Below, piece by piece: positions 6,842 to 13,028 of a stretch of 13,607 bases of DNA (position 1 is the stretch's first letter; each line of letters opens with the position of its first letter). The DNA is from an uncultured Phascolarctobacterium sp. (GTDB lineage Bacteria; Bacillota; Negativicutes; Acidaminococcales; Acidaminococcaceae), in contig URVO01000018.1 in NCBI GenBank assembly GCA_900551335.1, forward strand, positions 1 through 13,607, written 5' to 3'. Made by a program: the position numbers and the translations under genes. The notes under the pieces were generated by a model. It did no database searches and was not told the DNA's origin. It saw only the letters and a program-made list of their open reading frames with translations.

Positions 6842-7690
6842 TTACAAAGCAGCAAAGCTTACAGGCTCTATGCACAGTTCCTTGAGCAGCGCCTTATTGC
6901 CGGCGTCGAGATAAGCGTCCAGCTCATCACGCCAGTGATACTGCCAGCTGAAAGCCTTGCCCAGCGCCGCACTGTCCAGCCCCGGATGCGTCATAATCTC
7001 GCTCACGCCCTCAGGCAGCTGGCGCAGAATATTCGCTATAAGCTGTGCATTGAGATGGCCTCCGGCCAGCATGCCGTAAAAATGCTGTGGATAGCGCAGA
7101 CCTAAGCTGTCCGCACGCAGCGCCGCCATATCAGCGCAAAAGCTCAGACCGCTGCGCCCGATAAGGCGTCCTACGCCGGTCTGAAAGCCGCCGGTAAACA
7201 AATAGCCCTCTTTGGGTATACGTACCCTTATAATATTATACTCATTACTGAGCTTTAACACAAGTGAATTAATTCCCGGAAGTACATGAGTATGCTGATG
7301 ACTGTCGATATGCGTAATATTTACGCCACAGCTCAGCGCTCTTTCGAGCTGCGCACGCAGCTCTGCCTCCAGCTCTGCCTTCTTCACCGCGCCGCTGTAA
7401 TAGCGTTTGGCGAAGGCCACATAGTCCGGCAAAAAAAGTCCGTCGTCATCCAGCAGGCTGCTCACCTGCTCCTTGGGCAGCACCGAGGGCACACCGCCCA
7501 CCAGCGTAAGATGCACGCCGATGCCTAAGCGCGGATTATCCTTCGCCAAGCGCACAGCCTCCTGCCAGCACGGCGCACTCGGCATCAGCGAGGTGCTCGT
7601 GATAAAGCCCTCCTGATATCCCTTGATAACCCCTGCATTAATCAGGGGATGCAGACCAAAATCATCTGCGTTGACAATTAATTGTTTCAT
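6842..7690 (-). CDS. ChbG/HpnK/NaxD-family (YdjC) carbohydrate deacetylase
   Basis: This 282-residue cytoplasmic protein without a signal peptide covers the full length of the YdjC family (PF04794), metal-dependent deacetylases of N-acetylated sugars. Visible active-site elements are NADDFG (7-12, catalytic/metal Asp 9-10), GVHLTL (58-63, His 60), HIDSHQHTHVLPG (127-139, His 131 and neighbours) and MTHPG (233-237). Family members act on chitooligosaccharides (ChbG), hopanoid amino sugars (HpnK) and undecaprenyl-linked GalNAc before lipid A decoration (NaxD). No chitobiose uptake or hopanoid cyclase gene is present, whereas an UPF0104 protein and an ArnT-like transferase follow directly, so a NaxD-like role is favoured by context. 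The ATG lies only five bases past the ribonuclease HIII stop, with AGAGGG upstream, indicating tight cotranscription. Confidence 0.88.
   Translation of the reverse strand: MKQLIVNADDFGLHPLINAGVIKGYQEGFITSTSLMPSAPCWQEAVRLAKDNPRLGIGVHLTLVGGVPSVLPKEQVSSLLDDDGLFLPDYVAFAKRYYSGAVKKAELEAELRAQLERALSCGVNITHIDSHQHTHVLPGINSLVLKLSNEYNIIRVRIPKEGYLFTGGFQTGVGRLIGRSGLSFCADMAALRADSLGLRYPQHFYGMLAGGHLNAQLIANILRQLPEGVSEIMTHPGLDSAALGKAFSWQYHWRDELDAYLDAGNKALLKELCIEPVSFAAL
7235..7263 (-). promoter_or_regulatory. Possible internal promoter inside the deacetylase gene
   Basis: In a short AT-rich patch of an otherwise GC-rich gene, the minus strand has TTGTGT (7258-7263), 17 bases, then a perfect TATAAT (7235-7240). 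The -35 match is weak. It could give extra transcription of the UPF0104 and ArnT-like genes or be chance. Confidence 0.22.
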
Positions 7691-7695
7691 TTTCT

Positions 7696-8613
7696 TTACA
7701 CCCTCTGGTAGTTGGCAAAATGCAGCTTCACGTAATTACGCAGTGCCTCCTTGCCATATTTCGCTGCCAGCTCACGCGCACACGCCGTCGCCTGCGCACC
7801 GCCGCCCTTGGGCAGCTCCCTCACGCCGGCCTCCGCTGCCAAGGCAGCCATCGTATGCAAAAACTGCGCTCTTGCCAGCACTGAGGCCGCCGCCACAGCC
7901 AGATTGCTCTCGGCCTTCGGCTGCTGGCGCACGTCGCATTGCGGGAAGCGCTGCTTCAAAGCGCGGATGTTCACCATCGAGGTCGTGAACTGGTCGATAA
8001 GCGCACTGTGGCAGTCCTCATGCTTTTCCAAAACCTTGCTCAGCGCTGCCACATGACCATAGCCTAAAAGCTGGTTGAGCTTGCCGCCCTGCGCCGCCAC
8101 CTGCTCATAACGCAGGTTATAAACACGCGGCTTGAGTTCCAGCACACTGTAGTCTACCACGCTCGCCTTAATTATATCTTCTAATTCCAAAATTTTTTTG
8201 TCCGTCAGCAGCTTGCAATCCTTCACGCCTGCCGCACGCAGCTTGTCCGCCGTCGTGTTATCCACAACGACAGCCGCCACGACAAGGCTGCCGAAGAAAT
8301 CGCCCTTGCCTGATTCGTCGCTGCCTGCCCACAGGCCGTCCGTCACGAAGGTCGCCGGAGCAGCTGCCTGCGCCTTGCGTCCCTCCAGCAGCGCTGCTGC
8401 ACGCTCTGCAAGCGCACTGTCGCCGCTGTAGACAACGTTGAGTCCCTTTTTGCCATTATAGATATTCAGCGTCAGCTTCGCCTCGGCCAGCTTCACCGTA
8501 TACTGATAGCCGTAGTTTATTTTCTTCTCTACCGCTACTGGCAGCTCAGCGGAAAGCTTCGCCTTCGCCTCTGCCAGATAAGCGCTAAATTGTTCATCTG
8601 TAAGTTTTGCCAT
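7696..8613 (-). CDS. rnhC: Ribonuclease HIII
   Basis: This 305-residue enzyme cleaves the RNA strand of RNA-DNA hybrids, clearing R-loops and leftover primers in the cytoplasm. The ATG at 8613 is chosen because AAGGAG lies seven bases upstream; an in-frame TTG at 8637 would overlap the preceding gene and lacks that spacing. The N-terminal region of about 85 residues (KINYGYQYTVKL, then KKGLNVVYSG) is the TBP-like substrate-binding domain that separates HIII from HII. The catalytic DEDE set is visible: Asp 99 and Glu 100 in SDESGKGDFFGSL, Asp 207 in ALIDQF, and Glu 235 in KAESNLAVAAASVLAR. The usual DSK motif reads DCKLLTDKKI here, a Ser-to-Cys change, while all acidic catalytic residues are kept. 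It sits between an ion transporter and a sugar deacetylase in one transcription run, with gaps of 11 and 5 bases. Confidence 0.95.
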   Translation of the reverse strand: MAKLTDEQFSAYLAEAKAKLSAELPVAVEKKINYGYQYTVKLAEAKLTLNIYNGKKGLNVVYSGDSALAERAAALLEGRKAQAAAPATFVTDGLWAGSDESGKGDFFGSLVVAAVVVDNTTADKLRAAGVKDCKLLTDKKILELEDIIKASVVDYSVLELKPRVYNLRYEQVAAQGGKLNQLLGYGHVAALSKVLEKHEDCHSALIDQFTTSMVNIRALKQRFPQCDVRQQPKAESNLAVAAASVLARAQFLHTMAALAAEAGVRELPKGGGAQATACARELAAKYGKEALRNYVKLHFANYQRV

Positions 8614-8620
8614 CTTCCAG

Positions 8621-8626
8621 CTCCTT
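8621..8626 (-). promoter_or_regulatory. Ribosome binding site of rnhC overlapping the upstream stop codon
   Basis: AAGGAG on the minus strand shares two bases with the TAA stop of the transporter gene (8625-8627) and lies seven bases before the rnhC ATG. Ribosomes ending on the transporter could reload directly, so the two genes are probably translationally coupled. Confidence 0.75.
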
Positions 8627-9725
8627 AAATTATGCAATACACAAGACCGCCGATAAGCAGCAGGCCTGCAAAATTATAATACAAAAACGTCCGCAGATAC
8701 CTACCTGCCAGCGTCGGCTGCTCTGCCACGAACAGCTTGTAGGAAATCACGCTTGCCATAGACGCAATCATCGTACCTAAGCCGCCGATATTCACACCGA
8801 GAAGCAGCGCGTCTGCCTCCTGCGTCAGTCCGGCCAGCAGCATAGCCGCCGGCACATTGCTGATAAACTGGCTGCTCAGCAGCGCCGCCAGATAAGTGCC
8901 TGCGGCCGTGCCCAAAAGCGAGCTCTGCAGATAAGCTGCTATGCTCGTATGGCTGATATTGCCAATAAAAATAAAAAAGCCGATAAATGTCAGCAGCAGG
9001 CTGTAGTCAGCTGCCAAAAGCAGGCGCCGGTTCAGCAGCAGCACTGCCGCCAGCGTTACGCCCAGAGCCCAAAGCTTCGGCAGCACGTGCAGCACCGCCG
9101 CGATATTCACGAGCAGCAGTGCCAAGAGCACGAGCGTCGTGCGCCGCTCCGGACGTGGCAGGCTGGGCAGCGTGAGCGTCAGCGGCGCATCCATACGGCG
9201 GAAAATCAGCACGCCGATATAAGCCAAGGATAAAAGGCAGGGCAGCGCCATCACGCAGAAAAAGCGACCGGCGGTGTAATTATAATGCGCGTATAAAAAG
9301 AGATTCTGCGGATTTCCCGGCGGCGTCAGCATACTGCCAAGGTTCGCCGCCAACGTCTGCAAAATGATGATGCGCTCCATGTCCAGCTGCAGCGTTTTGC
9401 CGATAACGAGTGCCAGCGGCACAAAGGTCAAAAGCGCTACGTCGTTCGTCACGAACATCGAGCTGACATAGGTGATGCCTACGAGCGCCAGCGTCAGCTG
9501 GCGTCTGCTCACGCAACGGTTCAAAAGCTCTACCGCTACATAATCAAGAAAGCGCACCTGCTTGAGTCCGGCCACAACCAGCATCAGCGACAGCAGCACG
9601 CACAGCACATCAAAATCAATATAGGCCAGCCGTGGCGTCTGAAAAAGGCTGCTCGCGCAGGCCAAAAAAACCGCCAGACAGAGGATGGCCTCCCGACGCA
9701 GGAATTGTTTTATTTGCAATAGCAT
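8625..9725 (-). CDS. ArsB/NhaD/CitM-type (SLC13-like) ion transporter
   Basis: This 366-residue inner-membrane protein has about ten hydrophobic helices in two similar halves, the architecture of the ion transporter superfamily (CitMHS/ArsB/SLC13). Each half has a re-entrant signature: FVTNDVALLTFVPLAL (91-106) with NLGSMLTPPGNPQNL (128-142), and ISNVPAAMLL (from about 288) with NIGGLGTMIASMAS (312-325). Such proteins export arsenite or exchange Na+, dicarboxylates or citrate. The sequence alone does not decide the substrate, and no arsR or other arsenic gene is seen. At 366 residues it is shorter than ArsB (about 430). The ATG at 9725 follows AAAGGA by nine bases and is preferred over a TTG at 9761. 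It is the first gene of the long leftward run. Confidence 0.82.
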   Translation of the reverse strand: MLLQIKQFLRREAILCLAVFLACASSLFQTPRLAYIDFDVLCVLLSLMLVVAGLKQVRFLDYVAVELLNRCVSRRQLTLALVGITYVSSMFVTNDVALLTFVPLALVIGKTLQLDMERIIILQTLAANLGSMLTPPGNPQNLFLYAHYNYTAGRFFCVMALPCLLSLAYIGVLIFRRMDAPLTLTLPSLPRPERRTTLVLLALLLVNIAAVLHVLPKLWALGVTLAAVLLLNRRLLLAADYSLLLTFIGFFIFIGNISHTSIAAYLQSSLLGTAAGTYLAALLSSQFISNVPAAMLLAGLTQEADALLLGVNIGGLGTMIASMASVISYKLFVAEQPTLAGRYLRTFLYYNFAGLLLIGGLVYCII

Positions 9726-9734
9726 TGGCTTGGT

Positions 9735-9740
9735 TCCTTT
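9735..9740 (-). promoter_or_regulatory. Ribosome binding site that sets the transporter start
   Basis: AAAGGA on the minus strand, nine bases before the ATG at 9725, supports that ATG over the upstream in-frame TTG at 9761. Confidence 0.65.
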
Positions 9741-9764
9741 GAGTAAAAAATAAAGTATCAATTT

Positions 9765-9793
9765 ATCTTACTACATATCGTCAATCTGCGCAA
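9765..9793 (-). promoter_or_regulatory. Weak candidate promoter for the transporter-rnhC-deacetylase run
   Basis: The minus strand shows TTGCGC (9788-9793), 17 bases, then TAAGAT (9765-9770), both partial matches. A better -35-like TTGACG nearby lacks a correctly spaced -10. A promoter is expected here because a terminator lies just upstream, but the exact site is uncertain. Confidence 0.3.
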
Positions 9794-9795
9794 GC

Positions 9796-9853
9796 AAAAA
9801 GAAGCTGCTGTACCCTCTCTGCCTAATAAATCACAGAGGGGTACCAACAGCCC
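9796..9853 (-). terminator. Hairpin terminator of the ABC importer operon
   Basis: On the minus strand GGTACCCC-CTCTG-type sequence (9834-9844) pairs with 9810-9821 through 11 base pairs and one bulged base. It is extended outward by CAGC/GCTG pairing (9805-9808 with 9849-9852) and followed by a T-rich TTCTTTTT (complement of 9796-9803). It lies just after the ATPase gene stop at 9865. Confidence 0.75.
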
Positions 9854-9864
9854 CTTAATATTCC

Positions 9865-10671
9865 TTACTCTTTATACAAATCAATCGGCACTAGCGCCCT
9901 GAGTCCGTTCGTGCAGGAAAACTCGTCCGCCTTGACGCGGAACACGTCCGCCAGCAGGCCGGATGTAACAATCTCCTTCGGCTCACCGCAGGTCACCAGT
10001 CTGCCCTTCTTGATTACCGCCACATAATCGGCATACTGAATCGCGTGGTTCAAATCATGGATAACCATCACAACCGTCAAGCCCAGCTCGCGGTTCAGCT
10101 TCGTCAGCAGCTGCATAACCTCCAGCTGGTGACAAATATCAAGATAGGTCGTCGGCTCGTCCAGCAGCAGCACCTCCGGTCTTTGGCACAGCGCCATAGC
10201 AATCCACGCACGCTGACGCTCGCCGCCGGAAAGCGTATGCAGCAGGCGGTGGCTCATCGCCGTCATGTTCGTCTGCTCCAGCGCCCATTCCACATGCTTA
10301 TAATCGTCCTTCGCCGCACGTCCCAGGAAGCTGCGGTGCGGGAAGCGGCCCATTTCTACAAGGTCCTTCACCGTCAAATCTGTCGGCGCCACAGGCGACT
10401 GCGTAAGAATCGCCAGACATTTAGCGAACTCGCGGTGCGAGAAGCTGTGTACGTCCTGCCCCTTAAAGGAAACGGTGCCCTTCAGGCAGGGCATAATACG
10501 CGAAATCGCCTTCAGCGTCGTGCTCTTGCCACAGCCGTTCGGACCGATAATCGCGGTCACCTTACCCTCAGGAATCTGCAGGGAAATATCATGCACAATC
10601 GTTTTATCGTTAATGCCGATATCGACATGGTTCATCTCAATAATCGGCTTAAAATCCTTAATTTCGCTCAT
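9865..10671 (-). CDS. ATP-binding protein of an iron-siderophore/heme/B12-class ABC importer (FecE/FhuC/BtuD type)
   Basis: This 268-residue ATPase energises uptake through the adjacent permease on the cytoplasmic face of the inner membrane. All motifs are intact: Walker A GPNGCGKST (43-51), Q-loop Gln 91 in LTQSP, signature LSGGERQR (147-154), Walker B VLLLDEPT (167-174), D-loop YLD and H-loop VIHD (His 205). The overall sequence and length fit the FecCD-partner ATPases. The ATG at 10671 shares one base with the permease TGA (TGATG) and has AGGAGG eight bases upstream, so the two are translationally coupled. It is the last gene of the operon. The class is firm, but the carried ligand (ferric siderophore, heme or corrinoid) cannot be read from the ATPase. 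Confidence 0.93.
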   Translation of the reverse strand: MSEIKDFKPIIEMNHVDIGINDKTIVHDISLQIPEGKVTAIIGPNGCGKSTTLKAISRIMPCLKGTVSFKGQDVHSFSHREFAKCLAILTQSPVAPTDLTVKDLVEMGRFPHRSFLGRAAKDDYKHVEWALEQTNMTAMSHRLLHTLSGGERQRAWIAMALCQRPEVLLLDEPTTYLDICHQLEVMQLLTKLNRELGLTVVMVIHDLNHAIQYADYVAVIKKGRLVTCGEPKEIVTSGLLADVFRVKADEFSCTNGLRALVPIDLYKE

Positions 10672-11699
10672 CAGATTTCCCTCCTTAACAAGAATAAGAA
10701 GAAGGGAGCACCCAAAAAGGCCATGATGATGCCCACAGGCAGCTCAATCGGTGCAAAAATAACGCGTGCAAACGTGTCGCTCAGTGTCACAATGGCGATG
10801 CCAAGCAAAGCCGATGCCGGCAGCAGCAGCCGATAATCGCTGCCTATCAATAGCCGTGCCGCATGCGGCACAACAAGGCCGACGAAGCCTAAAAGCCCGA
10901 CAACGCTGACCGCGCTGGCTGCCAAAAGTGCGGCAATCGCCGTCATAGCGATACGCGTAATCTCTACGTTCACGCCCAAGCCACGCGCCATCTCGTCACC
11001 AAGCTGCAGGATATTTAGATAAGCCGCGCTCGCCAAGGCCAGCAGCAGGCCAATAATTGCGTACGGCAGAATGATATGCACATGCGGCCAGCTGCGTGCT
11101 GCCAGACCGCCGACCATCCACATCAGCGCACCATGCACTCTGTCGCTGTAGAAAATCATCAGGCCGCTGATGCCTGCACTCAAAAATGCCGACACAGCCA
11201 CGCCTGCGAGGATAATACGCACAGGCTTGATGCCGTTCTTCCACGCCAAAATATAAATGCAGACTGCCGCCAGCATTGCGCCGATGAAGGCCACAGGAGT
11301 AATCAGATATTCCATCGCCGGGAACAGAATCATAATCACCACGCCAGCCAGACCTGCGCCGGAGCTGATACCGATAATATGCGGGTCAGCCAGCGGATTG
11401 CGCATAACCGCCTGCAAAATCGCACCGGAAAGCGCCAGGTTCACGCCGACCAGCGCACCCACGATGGTACGCGGCATACGGATATTCCAGATAATCTGGC
11501 TTTGCGGATCATTGCCGGGAGCAAGCAGAATCTGCACAATCTGCTCCAGAGAGATCACGCTAGAGCCCTTTGTCAGGCTCAAAAAGCTGCCTACGGCTGC
11601 CATAAGCAAAAACACAAGCAGCACAGTCACACGCCAAGCTGTACGCGGCATACCAAACGGTCCCGTAGTCTGGCTTGTATCCACCTTATCATTATTCAT
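10671..11699 (-). CDS. FecCD-family permease of the ABC importer
   Basis: This 342-residue permease of the BtuC/FecCD family would form the homodimeric channel of the importer. Family segments are NIRMPRTIVGALVGVNLALSG (split across helix 2, about 73-93), ILQAVMRNPLADPHIIGISSGAG with the usual NPLADP, and the C-terminal VGLLGFVGLVVPHAAR coupling region followed by LLPASALLG. About ten membrane helices are expected. The ATG at 11699 lies eight bases after TGAGGT (11708-11713); a TTG two codons upstream is too close to that site. It overlaps the binding-protein gene by eight bases (ATGAATAA junction), and its stop overlaps the ATPase start. Only one permease gene exists, so a homodimer is inferred. 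Confidence 0.93.
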   Translation of the reverse strand: MNNDKVDTSQTTGPFGMPRTAWRVTVLLVFLLMAAVGSFLSLTKGSSVISLEQIVQILLAPGNDPQSQIIWNIRMPRTIVGALVGVNLALSGAILQAVMRNPLADPHIIGISSGAGLAGVVIMILFPAMEYLITPVAFIGAMLAAVCIYILAWKNGIKPVRIILAGVAVSAFLSAGISGLMIFYSDRVHGALMWMVGGLAARSWPHVHIILPYAIIGLLLALASAAYLNILQLGDEMARGLGVNVEITRIAMTAIAALLAASAVSVVGLLGFVGLVVPHAARLLIGSDYRLLLPASALLGIAIVTLSDTFARVIFAPIELPVGIIMAFLGAPFFLFLLRREI

Positions 11700-12642
11700 G
11701 CGCAAATACCTCAGGGTAAACCTGCTTAGCCATATACTTCACAGCCTGCGGATAACGCAGACCAGGGTTAATCAGGAAAAGATTTTCCGGCAGCACATAA
11801 ACGCGTCCCTGCTGCACAGCCTGCAGGCTGCTCCACGCAGGATTATTTTTGAAATCGGTGCGCAGACGGTTTTCAATTTCGCCCGGCTTGCCCATCGACG
11901 TTACAAAAATAATATCCGGATTTTGCTCAACGAGCTTCTCCATGCTGTACGGCGTTTTGTCGCTCTTGCCCTTCAGCGCAGCAGCAGCCACATTCTTGAA
12001 GCCCAGCAAATCGCTGACACAGCCGGCAATGCTGTGCGAGCCCTCTACCGTAACTGCGCTGGCCGTCGCGTGCATAATAACAACGCTCTTGCTTTCCTTC
12101 GGCAGCTTATCAGTTATTGCCTTAACCTCTTTATCCAGCAGCTCGTTTTCTGCCTTAGCCTTATCCTGAGTGCCATAAATATCACCCAAGGTTGTGACAG
12201 TACGCTTGACCTCGTCAAAGGTTTTGGCATCGAACTCGATAACATTAATCTTGTTCGACTCCAGCATCGGCACAAACTTTTCGTGCTGGTTCTTGCCTGC
12301 CAGGACCAAATCAGGCTTCAGGCCGATAAGATTTTCCATATTAATATTAAATACCAGGCCAATCTCCGGCACAGACTTCATCGACTCAGGCACAGCGCCA
12401 ACCTTCGATGTCGCACGACCAACGATTTTGCCGCCAACCGCATCAATCATACTCAGATATGACGGGCTGAGGCTGACAACACGCTCCGGCTTCTGCAGCA
12501 GCGTTACCTGTCTGCCGGCATCATCCTTGAGCTGTAAATAGGCCTTGCTGCTGTCCGCAGCCTGCTTGTCACTGCCACCGCAGCCGGCAGTCGCCATTAA
12601 TGCAGCACATAAAAGTCCACATGCAATTTTTTTCAGCTTCAT
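11692..12642 (-). CDS. Substrate-binding lipoprotein of the ABC importer (FecB/BtuF type)
   Basis: This 316-residue lipoprotein captures the metal complex in the periplasm and docks on the permease. A basic start (MKLKK), a hydrophobic stretch and ATAGC with Cys 21 form a lipoprotein signal peptide. The mature part is the periplasmic-binding helical-backbone fold: ERVVSLSPSYLSMIDAVG, then NMENLIGLKPDLVLAG, later VEQNPDIIFVTS and QQGRVYVLPENLF. The spacing matches siderophore/heme/cobalamin-binding members, but no motif fixes the ligand. The ATG at 12642 follows AAGGAGA by about ten bases. It is the first gene of the operon (lipoprotein, permease, ATPase), with a strong promoter about 80 bases upstream. 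No cobalamin riboswitch fits in that short leader, which, with Fur-like palindromes at the promoter, favours iron or heme. Confidence 0.92.
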   Translation of the reverse strand: MKLKKIACGLLCAALMATAGCGGSDKQAADSSKAYLQLKDDAGRQVTLLQKPERVVSLSPSYLSMIDAVGGKIVGRATSKVGAVPESMKSVPEIGLVFNINMENLIGLKPDLVLAGKNQHEKFVPMLESNKINVIEFDAKTFDEVKRTVTTLGDIYGTQDKAKAENELLDKEVKAITDKLPKESKSVVIMHATASAVTVEGSHSIAGCVSDLLGFKNVAAAALKGKSDKTPYSMEKLVEQNPDIIFVTSMGKPGEIENRLRTDFKNNPAWSSLQAVQQGRVYVLPENLFLINPGLRYPQAVKYMAKQVYPEVFAHE

Positions 12643-12702
12643 GATAAATACATCTCCTTATAGAAGTACAAGTTTTTACTGTCTCACGACAATATAAACT
12701 CA

Positions 12703-12736
12703 ATGATAACTCTTCTCAAATACTCATATCATGATA
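12703..12736. promoter_or_regulatory. Candidate Fur-like operator pair at the importer promoter
   Basis: TGATAACTCTTCTCA (12704-12718) matches the 7-1-7 Fur core TGATAATnATTATCA at 11 of 14 fixed positions. The perfect palindrome TATCATGATA (12727-12736) contains the importer -10 hexamer. The same ATGATA word occurs at 12703-12708 and 12731-12736. The placement on and just downstream of the start of transcription suits repression by metal. The regulator (Fur, or another metalloregulator) is inferred. Confidence 0.42.
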
Positions 12737-12759
12737 GCACAAAATGGGATAAACGTCAA
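12731..12759 (-). promoter_or_regulatory. Sigma-70-type promoter of the ABC importer operon
   Basis: On the minus strand TTGACG (12754-12759), 17 bases and TATCAT (12731-12736) give a near-consensus promoter with an extended TGC before the -10. Transcription would start near 12724. Confidence 0.78.
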
Positions 12760-12765
12760 TAAAAG

Positions 12766-12794
12766 TTGCGGAGATGACGCATCATTGCTATAAT
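12766..12794 (+). promoter_or_regulatory. Promoter of the UPF0291-rluA-like operon
   Basis: TTGCGG (12766-12771), 17 bases, then perfect TATAAT (12789-12794) preceded by TGC (extended -10). The -35 is weak but the extended -10 compensates. It is divergent from the importer promoter, with the two -35 elements only six bases apart. Confidence 0.7.
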
Positions 12795-12830
12795 TATAGA
12801 ATAATTGAAGATTGAAAGGAGCACACGCAC

Positions 12831-13028
12831 ATGGAAATAAATGCCTTAATCGCCCGCATCAACGAGCTGGCGAAGAAAAAGAAAACCTCTGGCCTTACTC
12901 CTGAGGAGCTGGCAGAGCAAAAGGAATTATACAAGGAATATCTCGGCGGCATCCGCCAGCAGCTCAAAGCGCAGCTTGACAATATTGAGGTTGTCGACGA
13001 GCTGCCGAACAAGAAAAAGCTCAGCTGA
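12831..13028 (+). CDS. UPF0291/DUF896 small protein (YnzC-like)
   Basis: This 65-residue cytoplasmic protein fits the DUF896 family (PF05979), widespread in Firmicutes and typified by B. subtilis YnzC. Recognisable parts are MEINALIARINELAKKKKTSGLTPEE-type N-terminal helices (residues 1-26), EQKELYKEYLGGIR (29-42) and a C-terminal tail. YnzC forms a two-helix hairpin; its cellular role is not established. AAAGGAG lies nine bases before the ATG. The TGA stop shares one base with the ATG of the next gene (TGATG), so the two are cotranscribed and probably coupled. Length and sequence are full for the family. Confidence 0.9.
   Translation: MEINALIARINELAKKKKTSGLTPEELAEQKELYKEYLGGIRQQLKAQLDNIEVVDELPNKKKLS

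Noticed and set aside
6842..7690. Hopanoid biosynthesis (HpnK with HpnL-like neighbour)
   Set aside because: Both families occur in hopanoid clusters, but no squalene-hopene cyclase, HpnH, HpnI or HpnJ is present here and an ArnT-like transferase is. A lipid-A-type route fits better, though this cannot be excluded from one window.
8625..9725. Calling the transporter an arsenite exporter (ArsB)
   Set aside because: It is in the same superfamily, but it is shorter than ArsB and has no arsR, arsA or arsC neighbour. The substrate is left open.
10045..10836. A 263-codon plus-strand open frame antisense to the ABC ATPase
   Set aside because: It is a low-complexity, Gln/Arg/His-rich translation opposite an ATPase with every catalytic motif intact.
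11257..12462. A 401-codon plus-strand open frame across the permease and binding-protein genes
   Set aside because: It spans two real minus-strand genes, has no recognisable domain and no plausible ribosome site; it is a composition shadow.
12643..12724. A cobalamin or other riboswitch in the importer leader
   Set aside because: The leader is only about 80 bases, and I see neither the conserved B12-box sequence nor a strong terminator/antiterminator pair.
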